NCBI RefSeq assembly: GCF_000271665.2
Contig: NZ_CP010978.1
Location: 2,882,501-2,946,500 of the forward strand
Source: Pelosinus fermentans JBW45
GTDB taxonomy: Bacteria; Bacillota; Negativicutes; DSM-13327
Direction: 5' to 3'
Length of the DNA stretch: 64,000 nt
Shown: positions 50,831 through 59,523 of the stretch, in pieces
How positions within the stretch are numbered: position 1 is the stretch's first letter
Layout of the letters: each line of letters opens with the position of its first letter
Program-made: the position numbers and the translations under genes
The notes under the pieces: model-generated
The model's database searches: none
The model's input: the letters and a program-made list of their open reading frames with translations, nothing else
Told to the model about the DNA's origin: nothing

Positions 50831-52057
50831 TCATTCAATTCTAGCTGCCGTCTTAGCCCTTATTTCTTCAGGATCAACGATGATTCTGGCAACACCAGTT
50901 TTTATCGCCGCTTGCGCTACAGCTGCTGCCACGGCTGGAGCAACACGTTTATCAAAAACGTCAGGAACAACATAATCTTCTCGCAGTTCTTCTTCTGCGA
51001 TTAACTCGGAAATGGCATACACTGCTGCTAGTTTCATTTCTTCATTAATTTGGCGGGCCCTAACATCTATGGCTCCACGAAAAACTCCAGGAAAGACAGT
51101 AACATTATTCACTTGATTCGGAGAATCCGAACGCCCCGTACCCGCTACTTTTACCCCAGCAGCTTTAGCATCCTTATAGCTGATTTCTGGTTCTGGATTA
51201 CACAAGGAGAATACGATCGAATTTGCATTCATACTTTGAACAATATCTGTTGTGAAGGAGCCAGGCTGTGATACACCGATCAGCACATCTGCGCCTTTGG
51301 CAATATCTGCTATACTGCCTTTCTCTTTCTTTAAGTTGGTTTTAGGCAACAGTGCCGCCTGAACCCGATTCACTCGGGACATCTCCATTCCCTCGTACAT
51401 GGCGCCTTTGGAGTTCATCATAATGACATGCCCCACGCCAGCATTGAGTAACAACTGTACAATCGCAGTACCAGCTGCACCAGCACCATTGACGACAACT
51501 TTGACATCGGACAATTGTTTTTTTACCAGCCGCAGTGCACCGATAGTAGCTGATACAGCGGCAATAGCTGTACCATGCTGGTCATCATGAAACACTGGTA
51601 TATCCATTTCTTTTTTTAGAGCATCTTCAATATCATAGCATTTAGGAGAAGAAATATCTTCTAAATTAATTCCTGCAAAATTAGGCTGCAGCATCCGAAC
51701 CGTTCTGATAAATTCATCTGCATCCTTCGTATCAATGGATAAAGGAATCGCATCTACATCCGCAAAGGTTTTATATAGCACAGCTTTGCCTTCCATTACA
51801 GGTATAGCTGCTTCTGGACCAATATCTCCAAGCCCTAATACCCTAGTTCCATCCGTAATCACTGCCACCATATTACCCCGACAGGTGTATTCAAAGGATA
51901 GATCTTTCTCACGGTGGATCTCCATACAGGGTTCTGCTACTCCTGGGGTATATGCTAGACTAAGATCATAACCATCTCTTATAGGAGCCTTAGCTATCAC
52001 ACCCATTTTTCCATTATTTTTTCGATGATATTGTAGTGCTTCATCACGTAAACTCAT
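50831..52057 (-). CDS. NAD(P)-dependent malic enzyme (oxaloacetate-decarboxylating)
   Basis: 408 residues, the short bacterial malic enzyme form. SLAYTPGVAEPCMEI holds the catalytic Tyr, KAVLYKTFADVDAIPLSID the Lys region. GINLEDISSPKCYDIEDALK and PVFHDDQHGTAIA contribute the metal acids, and VVVNGAGAAGTAI is the NAD(P) loop. It converts malate to pyruvate and CO2 (and can decarboxylate oxaloacetate). Next to citrate lyase and a citrate transporter it probably takes the C4 product of citrate toward pyruvate. It is convergent with the transporter and has its own terminator. Confidence 0.93.
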   Translation of the reverse strand: MSLRDEALQYHRKNNGKMGVIAKAPIRDGYDLSLAYTPGVAEPCMEIHREKDLSFEYTCRGNMVAVITDGTRVLGLGDIGPEAAIPVMEGKAVLYKTFADVDAIPLSIDTKDADEFIRTVRMLQPNFAGINLEDISSPKCYDIEDALKKEMDIPVFHDDQHGTAIAAVSATIGALRLVKKQLSDVKVVVNGAGAAGTAIVQLLLNAGVGHVIMMNSKGAMYEGMEMSRVNRVQAALLPKTNLKKEKGSIADIAKGADVLIGVSQPGSFTTDIVQSMNANSIVFSLCNPEPEISYKDAKAAGVKVAGTGRSDSPNQVNNVTVFPGVFRGAIDVRARQINEEMKLAAVYAISELIAEEELREDYVVPDVFDKRVAPAVAAAVAQAAIKTGVARIIVDPEEIRAKTAARIE

Positions 52058-52204
52058 ATCTATCTCTCCTTCTAACTCAATAAACTAGCAATGACTTCAT
52101 CCACATTATACGGTTTATTAGAATAGAAAGATAATATCGAATATTCATTACATGATAACTTTTAGTTATCGATATCATTCTCGATCGCTATATATAAGTA
52201 ATTA

Positions 52205-52238
52205 AAAAGAAAGTCGCTTATTAGGACGACTTTCTTTT
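52205..52238 (-). terminator. Terminator of the two-micro-gene operon
   Basis: AAAAGAAAGTCG (52205-52216) pairs perfectly with CGACTTTCTTTT (52227-52238). On the minus strand T-rich sequence follows. It lies about 40 nt after the 33-aa gene. Confidence 0.8.
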
Positions 52239-52275
52239 CAGGATTTCAGAGAGAAAAGAGAAGAGTACCGTATTC

Positions 52276-52377
52276 TTATAAATTGAATAAGACCCTAATT
52301 GAGTTACTTACAGTATACACTACCAATAATCCAGCAATGAATACAACCGGACTTTCTTTCCATTCGCAATTATTCAA
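52276..52377 (-). CDS. Small single-span membrane protein (33 aa)
   Basis: 33 codons with a TTG start at 52377, six bases after AGAGGTG. It reads MNNCEWKESPVVFIAGLLVV then YTVSNSIRVLFNL: a short polar head and one hydrophobic helix of about 20 residues. It is cotranscribed with the 28-aa gene just upstream and closed by a strong terminator, which argues for a genuine micro-operon. It may be a small subunit or regulator of a membrane transporter. No family is recognised. Confidence 0.6.
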   Translation of the reverse strand: MNNCEWKESPVVFIAGLLVVYTVSNSIRVLFNL

Positions 52378-52422
52378 ATCAAACACCTCTTTTACCATTT
52401 AATACTATTAACAATGCCATGG

Positions 52423-52509
52423 TTATGGCAATTTAAAGTACATGCACAATACAGTAACTAACGTGATAACACCGATACAAAATGATCCGTATAAAATATC
52501 TAACAGCAT
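52423..52509 (-). CDS. Small single-span membrane protein (28 aa)
   Basis: 28 codons from ATG 52509, six bases after a perfect GAGGAGG. It reads MLLDILYGSFCIGVITLVTV then LCMYFKLP: essentially one transmembrane helix. First gene of a two-gene micro-operon with 52276-52377. The size resembles KdpF-like or symporter small subunits, but no such partner is adjacent; the nearest genes are malic enzyme and sugar-transport permeases. Strong translation signals support it being real. Confidence 0.6.
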   Translation of the reverse strand: MLLDILYGSFCIGVITLVTVLCMYFKLP

Positions 52510-52714
52510 CTAAATCCTCCTCTATTAAGTTAAAAGTAATTACAATTCAATATAATATCAAATCATTACTGTAAAAATATGTAATCTCATGGTAAGTTAT
52601 TAACTTTATTTATTGACAAATTTCGTGATTAAGTCTGACTTAATCCCATTATCTTTTTTCATCATTGACTATCGTTTCGATTTCTAGATCCTCAAATATT
52701 GTATGATTCAATAC

Positions 52715-52747
52715 AAAAAAAGCCACTCATTATGAGTGACTTTTTTT
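52715..52747 (-). terminator. Terminator of the sugar ABC operon
   Basis: AAAAAAAGCCACTCAT (52715-52730) pairs with ATGAGTGACTTTTTTT (52732-52747), one mismatch, with T-run on both sides. Positioned after the last permease gene. The remaining 52510-52714 is the micro-operon promoter region; nothing else seen. Confidence 0.85.
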
Positions 52748-52830
52748 ATACTATTTATCTATTATATTCAAAGTGCTGCGTCCTGGCGCATGTATTAACG
52801 TAAGAGCAATCCTGGCTATTCTCGGTTATA

Positions 52831-53814
52831 CTATGAGATTGACTTAGTACGCTCCTTTCTGAAAACAACGATTCTTTGCAGTACAATAAACAAGCAGAGT
52901 AAAAATGCAACAGCAATTTTGGTCCACCAAGAACTTAGTGTCCCCTGGAACATGATTAGGGTTTGGATTACTCCTTGAATCAAAACGCCAAAAAGTGTTC
53001 CTGTGACAAATCCGACCCCGCCTGTTAAAGGTGTCCCACCGATAACAGCAGATGCAATCGCATCCATTTCTAAACCCATGGCGTGTAGTCCATAACCCGA
53101 AAGCATATAAAAACTAAATACAACTCCTGACAAGGCAGAGCAAAATCCGCTTAGACCATACACTAAAACTTTTGTCCTGCCAACTGGCAGTCCCATCAAC
53201 ATTGCCGATTGCGCATTACCACCGATGGCATATACGGCACGTCCGAATTTAGTATAATTGCTAAGATATAATGCTGCTAATACTAATACAAGAGCAATAA
53301 TAACGCTAATTGAAATAAAATTACCAAAAGGTAATGGTATTCGGTAGGTAGCGACAAATTGATAAAAGGGATTGGTAATCATAATGGTATCAATGCTGAT
53401 TACATAGCATAATCCTCTAGCTAAAAACATACCTGCAAGAGTTACAATAAAAGGCTGTATAGTAAAAAAATGAATAAAACTACCTTGCACAAGCCCAAAG
53501 AGAAATCCCATTAGCAGCATTAGAGGTATGACAATTATAGCGCTAAGGTGCTGTATTTCCAGCAAATATGCTGATAGCATACATACTAACGCAATTACGG
53601 AACCCACAGAAATATCAATCCCGCCAATAATAAGTACAAAGGTCATACCGATTGCTGTAATAATCAGAAAGGCATTATCAATGAGCATGTTGAGCAGCAC
53701 TTGTGTGGAAAAAAATCCATTATACAAGACAGAGCCCGCTGCAAATAAAGCAAAAAACAATACAACCGTAATCATTAGATTAATGTACTTATAACTTAGC
53801 TGCATTTTTTTCAC
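52831..53814 (-). CDS. Sugar ABC transporter permease, YjfF-like
   Basis: About 327 residues from a GTG at 53814 after GAGGGGGA, with the start 26 bases inside the upstream permease gene. The polytopic permease has the RbsC/YjfF signature GGIDISVGSVIALVCMLSAYLL near 65, TLAGMFLARGLCYVIS near 120, and AIGGNAQSAMLMGLPVGRTKVLVYGLSGFCSALSG near 200. It forms the membrane channel with the second permease (53789-54871). By homology to YtfQRT-YjfF the substrate may be a furanose sugar such as galactofuranose, but that is only family knowledge. The longer frame to 53901 is not supported. Confidence 0.85.
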   Translation of the reverse strand: MKKMQLSYKYINLMITVVLFFALFAAGSVLYNGFFSTQVLLNMLIDNAFLIITAIGMTFVLIIGGIDISVGSVIALVCMLSAYLLEIQHLSAIIVIPLMLLMGFLFGLVQGSFIHFFTIQPFIVTLAGMFLARGLCYVISIDTIMITNPFYQFVATYRIPLPFGNFISISVIIALVLVLAALYLSNYTKFGRAVYAIGGNAQSAMLMGLPVGRTKVLVYGLSGFCSALSGVVFSFYMLSGYGLHAMGLEMDAIASAVIGGTPLTGGVGFVTGTLFGVLIQGVIQTLIMFQGTLSSWWTKIAVAFLLCLFIVLQRIVVFRKERTKSIS

Positions 53815-54871
53815 CTGGAATCCCCCTCTTTTGAGCCCATTTAGAAAATACAATTTTTCGAAAATTAGCAGATTGCAGCAAGCATATGACAATGACAACA
53901 ACGGATTTGACCACTAGTGTAATTTCTGGCGGTACCCCTAGGGCGTAAATTGTCGTTGTGATACTTTGAATAACTAAAGCCCCAATCAAACTTCCGACCA
54001 AGGAAAATCGACCACCATCGAGAGAATTCCCCCCAAGAGAGACTGCTAAAATAGCATCTAGCTCGATAAATAATCCCGCATTATTTCCATCAGCTGAACT
54101 TACATTGGAGCAGATAATAAGTCCTGCCAAGCCAGCGCACAAGCCGGAGAAGGCATAGGCAGAAAAGATGTATTTACTCACATTGATTCCTGCAAATCTG
54201 CTAGCAACGGCATTAATTCCTATCGATTCAATAAACATACCCAAGGCTGTCTTTCGTACTGCATAAAAGGTAATACCGAAAACCAGCCCTACAATAAAGA
54301 GGGAAAAAGGCAATCCGAATATATATCCAGTGCCAATGAATTGAAACGGTTTATAATATACTGTAATAATCTGTCCTTGAGTAATCAGCTGGGCGATTCC
54401 TCGACCAGCAACCAGTAGAATCAGCGTGGCAACAATCGGCTGAATTCCCACTTTAGAAATTAATAATCCATTCCACATTCCTAAAAGAGTGGTAACCAAA
54501 AGAGCAGTAAATATGGCAACGGGCATAGGAACAAGTGTCACGAGTGTTTTTACGCCATCGACATATTCTAGCTTTCCGCCAATTAGCGAAGCTGCTACCG
54601 CTCCAGAAATAGCAATCATCGACCCTACAGATATATCAATTCCTTTTGTAGCAATGACCAAGGTCATACCAATGGCGAGCAGCATCAAAGGCGCGGCACG
54701 ATTCAAAACATCAATGGTAACTCCGTAGAAGTGTCCATCCTTCATTTCAATCGTGAAAAAATCTTTCGTAAAAAAGAAATTGAAAAGCAAAACAAAAAAC
54801 AATGCTGCTAGAGGCCAACAGAGTCTAGAACTCGTAAATCGATTCCAAATAGACTGTATTTTCTCCATCAT
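53789..54871 (-). CDS. Sugar ABC transporter permease, YtfT-like
   Basis: 360 residues. An N-terminal helix is followed by the permease core: LLAIGMTLVIATKGIDISVGSMIAISGAVAASLIGG near 75, ATLILLVAGRGIAQLITQGQIITVYY near 140, AVASRFAGINVSKYIFSAYAFSGLCAGLAGL near 220, and SLGGNSLDGGRFSLVGSLIGALVIQSI near 280. Typical of RbsC/YtfT permeases. It is one base downstream of the ATPase gene and overlaps the second permease, so the proteins are made in linked amounts. It forms the heteromeric membrane pore of the importer. Confidence 0.87.
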   Translation of the reverse strand: MMEKIQSIWNRFTSSRLCWPLAALFFVLLFNFFFTKDFFTIEMKDGHFYGVTIDVLNRAAPLMLLAIGMTLVIATKGIDISVGSMIAISGAVAASLIGGKLEYVDGVKTLVTLVPMPVAIFTALLVTTLLGMWNGLLISKVGIQPIVATLILLVAGRGIAQLITQGQIITVYYKPFQFIGTGYIFGLPFSLFIVGLVFGITFYAVRKTALGMFIESIGINAVASRFAGINVSKYIFSAYAFSGLCAGLAGLIICSNVSSADGNNAGLFIELDAILAVSLGGNSLDGGRFSLVGSLIGALVIQSITTTIYALGVPPEITLVVKSVVVIVICLLQSANFRKIVFSKWAQKRGIPGEKNAAKL

Positions 54872-54872
54872 C

Positions 54873-56384
54873 CTACACCCCTGCTATCGTCTGCATAATA
54901 TATTTTTCTTCCATCTCATCACCGGAAATCTCTGCTATCTTTACTCTGTCCCTTAAAACTGCCATACGGCTGGAGCATCGAACCGATTCATCCAGCTCTG
55001 AAGATATAAATACAACGGACATGCCGGTTTCTGCCAGAGACAGTATTAATTTTTGAATCTCAACTTTAGCACCTACATCAATCCCCCGTGTAGGCTCATC
55101 CAGTATTAAAAGCTTAGGTTCTGTCAGCAGCCATCTGGCTAATATTACTTTTTGCTGATTGCCTCCGCTTAAATTTTTGATTAGTTGTTCCGGTCCAGCG
55201 GTCTTAATATTTAATAATTCAATATATTTTTTTGAAATCTCATCTTGCCTTTTCTTAGGTATGTATTTCATCCACCCTACTTTGGCCTGTAATGCCAAAA
55301 TGATGTTTTCTCTTACAGAAAGGTTTTCGATAATCCCTTCTGTTTTTCTATTTTCGGAACAATATGCCAGACCATGTTGAATTGCATCAGCAGGGTTTTG
55401 TATGGTGACGGTTTGTCCTTCAATGGCAATTTCTCCGCTATCGGCTTTGTCAATACCAAAAATAGTGCGGGCAACTTCTGTTCGCCCTGATCCCAATAAA
55501 CCTACAAGACCAAGCACTTCACCTTTGCTGATATCAAGGTCAAAGGGATGAATCGAACCTTTGTGCCCAAGACCACGAACTCGTAAAAAGTTATTACGGC
55601 TTTCTTGAAGAATATCCAGTTTCAATGTCTTACAGCTGCTTTCAAATCCATCAAAGGCTTTGCCAATCATTTTTGCAATCAGCTGAACACGAGGCAGATT
55701 TACAGTCTCATAGGACCCAACTAATTCACCATTACGTAATATGGTAATCTTATCGGAAACGGCATAAACTTGCTCAATAAAATGGGTTACAAAAATAATT
55801 CCTAAACCTTGCTTTTTTAATTTACGCATAAGTCCAAAGAGTTTTTCAACTTCTTGAGCATCCAGGCTCGAAGTCGGTTCATCCAATATCAAAACTTTAG
55901 CTGATATGTCAAGAGCTCTTGCAATCGCCACCATTTGTTGTATTGCAACCGAGTAACGCTCTAAAGGCTGGGTAACATCAATCCCAAGACTCAACTTCGC
56001 CAATAGCTCCTGTGATCTGCGATTCATTTCCTTCCAATCAATACTGCCAAAGCGCAATGGCTCTCTGCCTATAAAAATATTTTCGGCAACTGACAAATTG
56101 GCACAAAGATTAACCTCTTGATAAACTGTACTAATTCCTAGCTGCTGGGCATGATGAGGCGACTTGGGCGCAATGGCTTTACCGTCCAAAAATATATCCC
56201 CAGCATCGAGAGGATCAACACCTGTCAACACTTTAATCAAAGTCGATTTACCAGCTCCATTTTCTCCCATTAAACAGTGAATTTCTCCAGGCTTTAGTTC
56301 GAATTCTACATTGTTAAGAGCTTTAACCCCCGGAAAAGCTTTACAAATCCCCTTTGCCTTTAATAAAAAATATGCGTCATCCAT
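54873..56384 (-). CDS. Sugar ABC transporter ATPase (two nucleotide-binding domains), YtfR/RbsA-like
   Basis: 503 residues, two ABC domains. The first has Walker A GENGAGKSTLIKVLTGV (~39) and IQQMVAIARALDISAKVLILDEPTSSLD (~150-170). The second has the degenerate loop LVGLLGSGRTEVARTIFG (~290) and signature LSGGNQQKVILARWLLTEPKLLILDEPTRGIDVG (~400). This is the standard RbsA/YtfR arrangement for class II sugar importers. ATG 56384 is eight bases after GGAGG. It energises the two permeases downstream. Confidence 0.92.
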   Translation of the reverse strand: MDDAYFLLKAKGICKAFPGVKALNNVEFELKPGEIHCLMGENGAGKSTLIKVLTGVDPLDAGDIFLDGKAIAPKSPHHAQQLGISTVYQEVNLCANLSVAENIFIGREPLRFGSIDWKEMNRRSQELLAKLSLGIDVTQPLERYSVAIQQMVAIARALDISAKVLILDEPTSSLDAQEVEKLFGLMRKLKKQGLGIIFVTHFIEQVYAVSDKITILRNGELVGSYETVNLPRVQLIAKMIGKAFDGFESSCKTLKLDILQESRNNFLRVRGLGHKGSIHPFDLDISKGEVLGLVGLLGSGRTEVARTIFGIDKADSGEIAIEGQTVTIQNPADAIQHGLAYCSENRKTEGIIENLSVRENIILALQAKVGWMKYIPKKRQDEISKKYIELLNIKTAGPEQLIKNLSGGNQQKVILARWLLTEPKLLILDEPTRGIDVGAKVEIQKLILSLAETGMSVVFISSELDESVRCSSRMAVLRDRVKIAEISGDEMEEKYIMQTIAGV

Positions 56385-56441
56385 TATTATTCACCTCCGC
56401 ATCAAAGTCAGTAGTTCGATAAAAGAAAAACCCACTCTATC

Positions 56442-56468
56442 AGGGGCTATCCTTTAAAGATAACCCCT
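56442..56468 (-). terminator. Stem-loop between binding-protein and ATPase genes
   Basis: AGGGGCTATC (56442-56451) pairs with GATAACCCCT (56459-56468), one mismatch. Such intercistronic hairpins often stabilise the binding-protein mRNA and lower downstream expression. Confidence 0.6.
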
Positions 56469-56523
56469 AATGTTTCTATTTTACATAGAACTGGTGGGAT
56501 GGATCGGTATATCCGTATAATTT

Positions 56524-57531
56524 TTAGTATTTACGATTTGGCAATTCCTTGGAAGCAACTTCTGCAGGGAATACACCTTCTTTGGTAACAATCCGTTTGT
56601 CAAGGGTCTTACCTGCCACCAAGTCTTTTGTAGCTGTCATCAATTGATCGCCGAGCAGTGGACTACACTCAATTGTTGCATTTAATTTTCCTGCAATCAT
56701 GGCCTCAAAAGCACCTTTAACACCATCAATTGAAACAATAATAATGTCTTTTCCGGGTTTTAGCCCAGCTTCTTCAATTGCTTGAATCGCTCCAATTGCC
56801 ATATCATCATTATGGGCATATAATACATCAATTTTTTCTCCATCAGCCTTGGCTGATTTTAGGAATGATTCCATCACTTCTTTACCTTTGGCACGTGTAA
56901 AATCACCGGTTTGTGATTTAATGACTTTATAATTAGCATGTTGTTTTAAGATTTCTTCAAAACCGGCTTTACGATCAATCGCAGGAGCAGAGCCAACAGT
57001 GCCTTGCAATTCGACAATATTTACAGCCCCATTATCTTTTTTCATGAAATCGACCAGCCATTTACCAGCTCTTCTGCCTTCTTCCACAAAATCGGAGCCC
57101 ATAAAGGTAACATAATAATCTTCTGCATTGCCACTGCTCATTTTAATGGACCGATCCGTTAAAATCACAGGTATCTTAGCAGCCTTTGCTTCTTGCAGTA
57201 CAGCATCCCAGCCTGTTTCTACAACGGGCGAAAAAGCAATTACATCAACCTTTTGCTGTATAAATGACCGTAAGGCTTTTATCTGGTTTTCTTGTTTTTG
57301 CTGGGCATCAGAAAACTTAAGTTCAATCCCAGCTGCTTGTGCCGATGCTTTTATGGATTCCGTATTTGCTGTACGCCATTCGCTTTCTGCACCAATTTGC
57401 GAGAATCCTAGAACAATTTTTTTGTCTGCAGGCTTAGTCGTCGTCTCTTGCTTGGCTCCCCCACAGCCTGCCAGTGTGAACATCATAATGCCGACACTCA
57501 AAGCAACAGTAACTTTTTTCCACTTTGACAT
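56524..57531 (-). CDS. Sugar ABC transporter substrate-binding lipoprotein, YtfQ-like
   Basis: 335 residues from ATG 57531 (GGAGGG eight bases upstream). Lipoprotein signal KKVTVALSVGIMMFTLAGC with Cys23. The mature protein is a type I periplasmic binding protein (RbsB/YtfQ): VLGFSQIGAESEWRTANTES, DVIAFSPVVETGWDAVLQEAK, YVTFMGSDFVEEGRRAGKWL, VLYAHNDDMAIGAIQAIEEAGLKPG, and a closing KEGVFPAEVA. It delivers sugar to the permease pair. It is highly similar in sequence to the C-terminal half of the fused protein just upstream, implying a local duplication. Confidence 0.9.
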   Translation of the reverse strand: MSKWKKVTVALSVGIMMFTLAGCGGAKQETTTKPADKKIVLGFSQIGAESEWRTANTESIKASAQAAGIELKFSDAQQKQENQIKALRSFIQQKVDVIAFSPVVETGWDAVLQEAKAAKIPVILTDRSIKMSSGNAEDYYVTFMGSDFVEEGRRAGKWLVDFMKKDNGAVNIVELQGTVGSAPAIDRKAGFEEILKQHANYKVIKSQTGDFTRAKGKEVMESFLKSAKADGEKIDVLYAHNDDMAIGAIQAIEEAGLKPGKDIIIVSIDGVKGAFEAMIAGKLNATIECSPLLGDQLMTATKDLVAGKTLDKRIVTKEGVFPAEVASKELPNRKY

Positions 57532-57657
57532 GTTTCTTACCCTCCTCATGATTTAGAACTACTAGTACTAGTTCTATTATAGGATGGTAGTAACGTCTTA
57601 GTATTTAGAATAATCAGTAATTTCTTATACTTTTCCGCACTGTTTTAAAAAAGTTGA

Positions 57658-59523
57658 TTAATACCTGCGATTCAGATAGTCCTGCCGCGCCGTTTCTGCT
57701 GGAAATACACCTTCAGAAGTAATAATCCGCATTGGCAGCTGCCGCCCTGCCATCAAACTCTTTACCGCTTGCATAAGCTGAGGACCAAGAAGGGGATTAC
57801 ACTCCACAGTACAGTTTAGCTTACCTGCCATCATCGCTTTAAAGGCTGCTGCTGTAGCATCAACCGAAACAATCAGAATATCCTTGCCTGGTCTAAGTCC
57901 ATATTCCTCAATCGCCTTGATAGCGCCGAGAGCCATATCATCATTATGCGCATAAACGACATGAATTTGATTGCCATAAATGGCTAAGGCAGCTTTCATC
58001 ATATTCTGCCCGCCATCTTCGGTAAAATCGCCGGATGCAGAGTAAATCACTTGAAATTGAGGGTAATTGGCAATAATCTCAGCAAACCCTTTTTTTCGAT
58101 CAATAGCTGGCGCCGAATCAATTGTTCCTTCCAATTCAATCACATTGACTGATTGCCTAGCTATTTTTCTCTCCACAAGCCAGCGGGCGGCCCTGCGCCC
58201 TTCTTCCAAAAAATCGCTGCCAATAAAAGTAGCATACAAAGAATTATTGTCAGGTTTAATCGCTCGATCCGACAAAAGAACAGGAATTCCCGCCATCTTA
58301 GCTTCTTCCAATACTTCATCCCACCCCCCTTCTACGACAGGAGAAAAGGCAATTACATCCACGCCTTGGTTAATGAAAGATCGGATGGCTTGAATCTGCA
58401 TTTCCTGTTGTTGATCAGCCTCCAGAAAAATAAGATCAATGCCTGTCTCTAATGCCGCGTTCTTTATGGATTGGGAATTCGCCCTACGCCAATCACTCTC
58501 CGCCCCAAGCTGAGAAAATCCTAACATAATTTTTTTGTTGCGATTATCTTTTCTAGGTTCATTCGCAGTTTTCATATATTCCAAGACATTGTAAAGAGTA
58601 ATTTTATTGCTCCGAGGAATAATCTTCTTTGGTATCCCTTTCTCATGATTTAGAATGTCAACAGCATATTGAATGGCCTCTCGCCCACCTGTCAGACAAG
58701 TAAATGTCCCTTGCAAAATACCTTTCTCTACCAATTGCAATCCCCCATTAGGACCTGTAAAGCCATCAACGCCAACAAACTTTATCCCATTGGATCCATG
58801 TTTTTTTGCAGCCTTATAAGCCCCCAGTGCCATGTAGTCGCTATGAGCAAAAACAACATCAATTTTAGGATACTGCTGCAGCAGCTTTTCCATTTCATCT
58901 TCTGCCTTATCTCTCTGCCAATCGGCAATTACAGTAGCAACAATTTTAATATTGTCATACTGCCCCAGGACCTCCCGAAAGCCGGCACTTCTTTCTCTAA
59001 GGGAAGGCAATCCCGCTGGTCCCTGAATCTCTACAACATTTCCCCCATTTCGCAAAAGATCTGCGATGTATTGCCCCGCTTCTTTGCCAAGAGATTTATT
59101 ATCCGGTCCGATATATAACGTGTACGCATATCCTTCCACTGCTCGATCCAATACAATGACTGGAATCTTTTTGTAAGCCTTCGCTACAATTGGTGTCAGC
59201 TCCGCAGAATCATTGGGTGAAATAATTAATAAATCAATCCCCGCTTCTAACAATTCTTCTACATCTCGAATCTGCTTGCCACTGTTTTGCACAGCATCGG
59301 TAAAAACAATCTTAACATCTGCATGCTTTAGTGCTTCTTCTTTGATTTCTTCATTCATAATCACTCTCCAAGGCTCAACCAAATTGGCTTGAGATACACC
59401 AATTACAAACTTCACCTGATCGGAACTTGCTACTTGGCTTGATGGATGATAACATCCCGTAAGTATTGTCACTATAATCAAAAAAATGATCATACTCTGC
59501 ATGATTTTAAACACCCCACTCAC
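57658..59523 (-). CDS. Lipoprotein with two fused sugar-binding domains
   Basis: 621 residues. Start GTG 59523 overlaps the upstream stop by four bases (GTGA). Lipobox ILTGC puts the acylated Cys at 24. Domain 1 (~38-325, GVSQANLVEPWRVIMNEEIKEE, DLLIISPNDSAELTPIV, GPAGLPSLRERSAGF) is RbsB-like. Domain 2 (~332-621, LGFSQLGAESDWRRANSQSI, DVIAFSPVVEGGWDEVLEEAK, VVYAHNDDMALGAIKAIEEYGLRPG) is closely related to the adjacent YtfQ-like protein. It lies between a YesMN two-component system and the transporter. I infer it senses sugar for the kinase, with the two domains binding different or the same ligand. The fusion is unusual. Confidence 0.85.
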   Translation of the reverse strand: MSGVFKIMQSMIIFLIIVTILTGCYHPSSQVASSDQVKFVIGVSQANLVEPWRVIMNEEIKEEALKHADVKIVFTDAVQNSGKQIRDVEELLEAGIDLLIISPNDSAELTPIVAKAYKKIPVIVLDRAVEGYAYTLYIGPDNKSLGKEAGQYIADLLRNGGNVVEIQGPAGLPSLRERSAGFREVLGQYDNIKIVATVIADWQRDKAEDEMEKLLQQYPKIDVVFAHSDYMALGAYKAAKKHGSNGIKFVGVDGFTGPNGGLQLVEKGILQGTFTCLTGGREAIQYAVDILNHEKGIPKKIIPRSNKITLYNVLEYMKTANEPRKDNRNKKIMLGFSQLGAESDWRRANSQSIKNAALETGIDLIFLEADQQQEMQIQAIRSFINQGVDVIAFSPVVEGGWDEVLEEAKMAGIPVLLSDRAIKPDNNSLYATFIGSDFLEEGRRAARWLVERKIARQSVNVIELEGTIDSAPAIDRKKGFAEIIANYPQFQVIYSASGDFTEDGGQNMMKAALAIYGNQIHVVYAHNDDMALGAIKAIEEYGLRPGKDILIVSVDATAAAFKAMMAGKLNCTVECNPLLGPQLMQAVKSLMAGRQLPMRIITSEGVFPAETARQDYLNRRY

